From: Sphingobium sp. CCH11-B1
GTDB lineage: Bacteria; Pseudomonadota; Alphaproteobacteria; Sphingomonadales; Sphingomonadaceae
Assembly: GCF_001556865.1 (NCBI RefSeq)
Contig: NZ_LSJY01000048.1
Span: forward strand, 1 to 7,367
Direction of reading: 5' to 3'
DNA: 7,367 bases
How positions within the stretch are numbered: the first letter of the stretch is position 1; every line of letters starts with the position of its first letter. Under the pieces are notes generated by a model, which was given only the letters and a program-made list of their open reading frames with translations, was not told the DNA's origin and made no database searches. The position numbers and the translations under genes are program-made. Below, in pieces: positions 4,231 to 7,367 of this stretch.

Positions 4231-5337
4231 GTGCTCGACGACCTTCCTATCGGCCGCACGATGAAGGCGGCTTCCACGATCTCGGTTCGTGACGGTCATG
4301 CCATCGTCAAAGCTGGCGAGTTCATCGAAGCACGGTTCGGCGCGGGTACGTCACCCTCTTTGGCGGCCCGCAAGACCCTAGCCCTTCTAATCGCCAAAGC
4401 TGCCGGTGAAGCGTGGCGACCGGGATCACATGTCATCGCCAAGCGCGATCTGCGAGGCACCCACAACGCCAATGATCGGATCCAGGACACCCTCGATGAG
4501 CTGATGGATGTGAAGTTCCAAATGCCTTCGACCTCGGCGCAAGGGCGTGCGGCGACGCTCACCGCTGCCCTGCTTGCCTGGACGCTCAACGAACATGCCG
4601 AAGACGGCCGGGCCACCGTCGAGTGGGAGTTCACGGCACCGGCTAGGGCAATCCTACAGGGGAGCGATTACTACGCTCGCCTCAACCGGGCGGCTCTGCT
4701 CGCCTTCCGGTCGAAGTATGCGATCACCCTCTATGAGATGGGTTGCCTGCTGGCTGGACGGCGTAGCCCCACATGGTCCGGAACGGTCGATGAGTTGCGG
4801 GAGCGGCTTGGCGCACCCTCTAATTCGATGCCCAACTTCTCCGACTTCCGGCGTCTGGTGCTGACACCTGGCAAAGCCGAAATCGATCAGCTCGCTGCCT
4901 TCACGATGGACTGGTCGGAAAAGCGCGGGGCGCGGGGCAAGATCACCCACGTCACCCTGACCTTCACCCCTAAAGACGACGACGCCACTGACGCTGCGGC
5001 CGATGAGGCAGGACGCCATAGCAGCGGCCGAAAGGCCCGCCGGGAAGGGACGACAGAAACCATCGTCGACACCGCCAGCCTCATCGCCTCGGCGGCTTCT
5101 CGGCTATCGGTTTCGGACACCCTACGCTGGCCGGCCGACGATCAGGTGGACGAGTTCAAGACCCCGGAGCTTCATGCAATCGGAATGGCCCTAGGCGGTG
5201 GTCACTCCGTACAGCGCCTAGCGGATCAGTATGCTCGCGTCCGCCCCGAACAGCGCCGTAAATTGGTAGGGGATGCCCTCAAGGCAGATTGGACGAAATG
5301 GGTTACGGGGTGTGCCACCAAGTGGGGCAGAGTCTGA
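4231..5337 (+). CDS. repA: Rep_3 family plasmid replication initiator
   Basis: A protein of 368 residues from GTG 4231, or 358 from ATG 4261. Neither start has a clear ribosome-binding site; an in-frame stop at 4219 rules out anything earlier. The Rep_3 pattern is plain. The N-terminal winged-helix region includes LAARKTLALLIAKAAGEAW and the DRIQDTLDELMDVKF segment. The hallmark YYARLNRAALLAFRSKYAITLYEM comes next (about 148-171). The second winged helix carries VDELRERLGA, FSDFRRLVLTP, IDQLAAFTMDW and HVTLTF. Monomers bind the iterons to open the origin; dimers usually repress the gene. About 110 residues follow the Rep_3 core, with a charged linker (about 250-275) and a C-terminal helical part, longer than many family members. 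The iterons just upstream support the assignment. Confidence 0.93.
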   Translation: MLDDLPIGRTMKAASTISVRDGHAIVKAGEFIEARFGAGTSPSLAARKTLALLIAKAAGEAWRPGSHVIAKRDLRGTHNANDRIQDTLDELMDVKFQMPSTSAQGRAATLTAALLAWTLNEHAEDGRATVEWEFTAPARAILQGSDYYARLNRAALLAFRSKYAITLYEMGCLLAGRRSPTWSGTVDELRERLGAPSNSMPNFSDFRRLVLTPGKAEIDQLAAFTMDWSEKRGARGKITHVTLTFTPKDDDATDAAADEAGRHSSGRKARREGTTETIVDTASLIASAASRLSVSDTLRWPADDQVDEFKTPELHAIGMALGGGHSVQRLADQYARVRPEQRRKLVGDALKADWTKWVTGCATKWGRV

Positions 5338-5361
5338 CCATTTCGCCACCTGACCGTTTCT

Positions 5362-5398
5362 GCTAACAGTTAGCGGATCACGTTTTGAAACGATCCGC
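5362..5398. promoter_or_regulatory. Inverted-repeat block between rep and the HTH gene, probable operator
   Basis: GCTAAC-A-GTTAGC (5362-5374) is a perfect palindrome. It overlaps an interrupted hairpin whose outer arms are GCGGAT/ATCCGC (5373-5378, 5393-5398) and whose inner arms are CGTTT/AAACG (5381-5385, 5388-5392), with a two-base bulge. No T run follows, so it looks more like an operator or RNA structure than a terminator. The HTH protein encoded next is the obvious candidate ligand. Confidence 0.5.
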
Positions 5399-5414
5399 AA
5401 CAGGGACGGATAAA

Positions 5415-5855
5415 ATGGCTTACACCCTCGGAGAAGCCGCAAAGGCGACAGGTATTAGCAAGGCTTCCATATCGCGAGCCATCAATAGTGGTCGAATTTC
5501 TGCGACAAAGAAGGATGACGGTTCTTTCTCGATTGAGCCAGTCGAACTGCACCGGGTGTATCCTCCCAAGTCAGCCGCACCAGTAACCGAAACACCATTT
5601 GAAACGCTACGCAACGGCAATGCTGACACCCGTAACGGGTCAGATTCCAATGTATTACAGGCTCGTCTTGATGCTGCCTTGGAACAGTTGCGCGATCGGG
5701 ACGGCACGATCGACGACCTTCGTCGTCGCCTCGATCAATCGGATGAGGAACGGCGTGAGGCTCAAGCCCGAGTGATCGGACTGCTGGCCGGACCCGGCCC
5801 CACGGAATCCAAGAGGGGGTTTTTCGGTCGTCTATTTGGCCGTCCTGACGAATGA
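5415..5855 (+). CDS. Helix-turn-helix / coiled-coil DNA-binding protein linked to plasmid replication
   Basis: A protein of 146 residues. Residues 1-48 form a helix-turn-helix with a wing (YTLGEAAKATGISKASISRA, then GRISATKKDDGSFSIEPVEL), similar to MerR/excisionase-type domains. A polar linker follows. Residues about 79-122 make a long coiled coil (LDAALEQLRDRDGTIDDLRR). The C-terminus ends in an amphipathic GFFGRLFGR. Proteins with this plan are commonly encoded directly after rep genes on alphaproteobacterial and Acinetobacter plasmids; they are thought to act in copy control or stability, but the function is not settled. The start at 5415 is preferred to ATG 5385 because AGGGA lies eight bases upstream and because 5385 falls inside the inverted-repeat block. 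The coiled coil predicts dimers, which fits palindromic targets. Confidence 0.8.
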   Translation: MAYTLGEAAKATGISKASISRAINSGRISATKKDDGSFSIEPVELHRVYPPKSAAPVTETPFETLRNGNADTRNGSDSNVLQARLDAALEQLRDRDGTIDDLRRRLDQSDEERREAQARVIGLLAGPGPTESKRGFFGRLFGRPDE

Positions 5856-5881
5856 CCGCGATCACATCCATCAAATGAGAT

Positions 5882-6030
5882 TTACACCCCCATTTTGAGG
5901 TCGAGCTTGATCGTATCGCCGGGCATGCCGGTCAGAACGGCGATCTTCTCGCGGGCGAAAGCCAGCACATCCGCAACGGTATTGAGCGGCGGAAGCGTTC
6001 GGGATCGACAGTCGCGTCGATGAGGTGTCG
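5882..6030 (-). pseudogene. C-terminal fragment of an unidentified protein
   Basis: On the minus strand the last 35 residues before a TAA at 5884-5882 look genuinely coding: VADVLAFAREKIAVLTG followed by MPGDTIKLDLKMGV. The upstream half continues best in a neighbouring frame (IDATVDPERFRRS), which suggests a frameshift near 5990. I do not recognise the family. No start codon or complete gene is present, and the stretch joins IS21-derived sequence at about 6030, so I read it as a decayed fragment. A chance open frame in GC-rich DNA cannot be fully excluded. Confidence 0.4.
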
Positions 6031-6032
6031 GT

Positions 6033-6236
6033 GCGCGGCTTACCGATCATGTGCCGGAAATCGATGCTGTGCCCCCGGTGGGGATGGCTGATCCGCACAC
6101 GCGGCGTGGACATTACCCTGTCCGGACCGAGGAAGAGCTCAATGCGATCGTCAAAGAGATGCGCGTTGAGGCGCCGTCCGACGAGGCGGGAAGGCACCGA
6201 ATAGGTAACCCGATCGATGGCGACGGTGCCGTTGCG
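6033..6236 (-). pseudogene. istA: IS21-family transposase IstA, C-terminal fragment
   Basis: The minus-strand frame entering at 6236 reads RNGTVAIDRVTYSVPSRLVG, then RRLNAHLFDDRIELFLGPD, and ends in HSIDFRHMIG. This matches the C-terminal domain of IS21-type IstA proteins (...YSVPSRLIGxRLxxxLYDDRIExF...DYRHVI...). About 68 codons survive of a normal length near 500. The catalytic DDE core, the N-terminal HTH, the partner gene istB and the element's ends are all missing, so it is inactive. The likeness begins sharply at 6236, where a plus-strand fragment of another gene also begins, so a recombination joint lies there. Confidence 0.65.
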
Positions 6237-6532
6237 GGTGGGCGATCGTGCCGGGCCTCGTCGCGCGCGAGATCGCGCCGGCGAGCTGGCAATGGCCCGA
6301 GCGCATGGCGGCGCGGACGCTCGACTTGCCTCGTTGGGAAGCGGGTCAGCGCATGATGCAGAGCGCCAGCCCGACCGCGTTTAGCGCGATCATCGCCGGT
6401 AACAGGATCGTAACGGCCAACCGCGAAGCGATCGAGGGTTGCAAGAAGGCAGCGGTGAAGGCCGCTGAGACGGTGCGCTGTACGATCAGAGTCAGTCTGG
6501 AAAGGCGGGATGATAGTTATGCATCACGCTAA
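6236..6532 (+). pseudogene. C-terminal fragment of a DUF6118-like plasmid protein
   Basis: From 6236 the plus strand reads GWAIVPGLVAREIAPASWQW, then PERMAARTLDLP, and later NREAIEGCKKAA and VRCTIRV before a stop at 6530-6532. From memory this resembles the C-terminus of DUF6118 proteins found on alphaproteobacterial plasmids, which have one membrane helix followed by P-x-SWxWPERMA and a final CTIR segment. The residual membrane-like part (GWAIVPGL) is cut at its N-terminus by the joint with istA, and no start codon with a ribosome-binding site fits, so the gene is broken. The family label is a recollection, not a search result. Its end overlaps the convergent acetyltransferase gene by nine bases. 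Confidence 0.5.
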
Positions 6533-7123
6533 CGCATCCTCCTCAGCATCAGCATCGAGCATTCGGCCCATCGCGTAGTAATCGCCAATAACGCCTGATT
6601 CTTTATTGGCTGCCACAACATCTCCGCACACGGTATAGCCAAGCCGTTCATAAAATGCGAACGCCCGGTCGTTGCGAACAGCGACGTGGAAGATCAGGAA
6701 GAGCAAGCCACGGCGACGTACCCATTCCTCGGCGGACTTCACCAGGCTTGCTCCAAGCCCACGTCCCTGCCACCGTGTCCGGATAGCCAGATCAAAAGAG
6801 GCAAATTCTGCAGCGCCTTCGATGCACACGCTCCGTACATCTATGTAGCCGACGAGGTCGCCTATGCGTTGCAGGACGAAGATGCCTCGCTCGCCGGCTA
6901 CGGCGGCGTTTAGTTCGGCAGTTGTGCGGCGCAGGAGTTCCCCTCGATCCCGGACATCGAAGATCATATGTTCCGCTTCGCGAGCGAGGGCGATCTTCAA
7001 GCGTACCAAAGCTTTAGCGTCGTCAAGGTTCGCCGGCCGTAGCTCGCTCCAGCTCTGCTTTCCGCCTACTTGAGCTATCGAACGCGCCGGCGGGAGTGGG
7101 CGCGCGTATATTACCTGTGTCAT
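6524..7123 (-). CDS. GNAT-family N-acetyltransferase
   Basis: A protein of 199 residues that would transfer an acetyl group from acetyl-CoA to an amine. The GNAT motifs are in order. A central strand pair surrounds IFVLQRIGDLVGYIDVRSV (about 81-99). Motif A is DLAIRTRWQGRGLGASLV (111-128), with the acetyl-CoA pyrophosphate loop Q119-x-x-G-x-G124. Motif B is AVRNDRAFAFYERLGY (148-163). The first ~25 residues are extra to the fold. The ATG at 7123 is chosen because it overlaps the stop of the upstream frame in ATGA, which indicates coupling; the in-frame ATG at 7279 would make an unlikely basic extension. The substrate cannot be read from the sequence: RimI-like, antibiotic-modifying and toxin-type GNATs are all possible, though no DUF1778-type antitoxin is seen nearby. 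Confidence 0.85.
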   Translation of the reverse strand: MTQVIYARPLPPARSIAQVGGKQSWSELRPANLDDAKALVRLKIALAREAEHMIFDVRDRGELLRRTTAELNAAVAGERGIFVLQRIGDLVGYIDVRSVCIEGAAEFASFDLAIRTRWQGRGLGASLVKSAEEWVRRRGLLFLIFHVAVRNDRAFAFYERLGYTVCGDVVAANKESGVIGDYYAMGRMLDADAEEDALA

Positions 7124-7367
7124 GTGAGGATCTGGACTCCCTGTAACGCGCGCGCGCGCTTTGAGATCGCGAGTTTGCCGAGGGAAAGGTGACCAGAGCG
7201 GAAAGCGTGACGTGGGGAAAGCCGCGCCGGATAGCTGAGGCTGCGCGGCCCGTCCGCTTGACGCTGTTCCCGCTTCCAAAAGGCAAAAAGCCCGAGCAGA
7301 TTCCCCGCGACCGATACAAGATCAACGGCCAAGGCGAACGGTGCGCCAATGAGAAGATTGTGGGCCA
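7120..7367 (-). CDS. Membrane-like protein of unknown function, C-terminal part, runs off the right edge
   Basis: This minus-strand frame is open from the right edge to a TGA at 7122-7120. It gives at least 81 residues. The first ~30 visible residues are hydrophobic (NLLIGAPFALAVDLVSVAGN, then LLGLFAFW) and could be one long or two short membrane helices. A basic tail follows that includes KREQRQADGP and SKRARALQG. I do not recognise it. Its stop overlaps the acetyltransferase start in ATGA, which argues that the frame is real and that both genes are co-transcribed. Without the N-terminus I cannot exclude a chance open frame. Confidence 0.4.
   Translation of the reverse strand, partial: AHNLLIGAPFALAVDLVSVAGNLLGLFAFWKREQRQADGPRSLSYPARLSPRHAFRSGHLSLGKLAISKRARALQGVQILT

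Noticed and set aside
6524..7123. GNAT gene as the toxin of a toxin-antitoxin pair
   Set aside because: No DUF1778/RHH-type antitoxin gene lies next to it, and the neighbour is a hydrophobic protein.
7147..7157. Alternating CG tract as a possible Z-DNA site
   Set aside because: It is only 11 bases, lies in a putative coding frame and is ordinary for this GC content.

Overview
The window reads as a segment of a small mobilizable plasmid from an alphaproteobacterium, most likely a sphingomonad. The grounds are the high-GC coding style, a MobQ (MobA/MobL) relaxase beside a TraD-type accessory gene, a Rep_3 initiator with iterons, a DUF6118-type fragment, and a cluster of GAnTC sites (the CcrM target in Alphaproteobacteria). 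The host assignment is inference; nothing in the window names a species.

Layout, left to right. (1) 1-316: remains of a Tn3-family transposon. They comprise the 5' end of a serine resolvase gene leaving the left edge (minus strand), a res-like region, and the first ~26 codons of tnpA, cut off abruptly. (2) 317-1069: a HigBA toxin-antitoxin module on the minus strand. The toxin gene comes first and has a strong promoter buried in a nested palindrome. A hairpin and a probable second promoter separate it from the antitoxin gene. (3) 1101-3845: the mobilization region. mobA (minus) diverges from a three-gene plus-strand operon whose genes overlap at their ends: a TraD-like protein, a membrane-anchored accessory protein and a small unknown protein. 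Between the two lies an oriT with an RSF1010-like nic core, preceded by five perfect hairpins in 100 bases. (4) 3846-5855: the replication region, with two GC hairpins, an AT-rich patch carrying repeated GATTC(T)A, iterons of 22-base period, an inverted half-iteron before the initiator gene, the Rep_3 initiator, an inverted-repeat block, and a helix-turn-helix/coiled-coil protein. (5) 5856-6532: a patchwork of three gene fragments, namely an unidentified C-terminus, an IS21-type IstA C-terminus and a DUF6118-like C-terminus. (6) 6524-7367: an intact GNAT acetyltransferase (minus), translationally coupled to an upstream gene that runs off the right edge.

How it works together: Rep and the iterons replicate the plasmid, and the HTH protein is probably a copy-control or stability factor. 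HigBA kills or arrests plasmid-free segregants. MobA nicks the plus strand at oriT with help from the accessory proteins, so the plasmid can use another element's type IV secretion system; no mating-pair genes are present. The edges carry transposon and recombination scars, as expected for accessory DNA acquired in pieces.

The observations I rate highest are the tandem hairpin array abutting nic, the GAnTC cluster at the replication origin, the predicted leaderless higB transcript under a concentric operator, and the alternating inverted linkers between the iterons.
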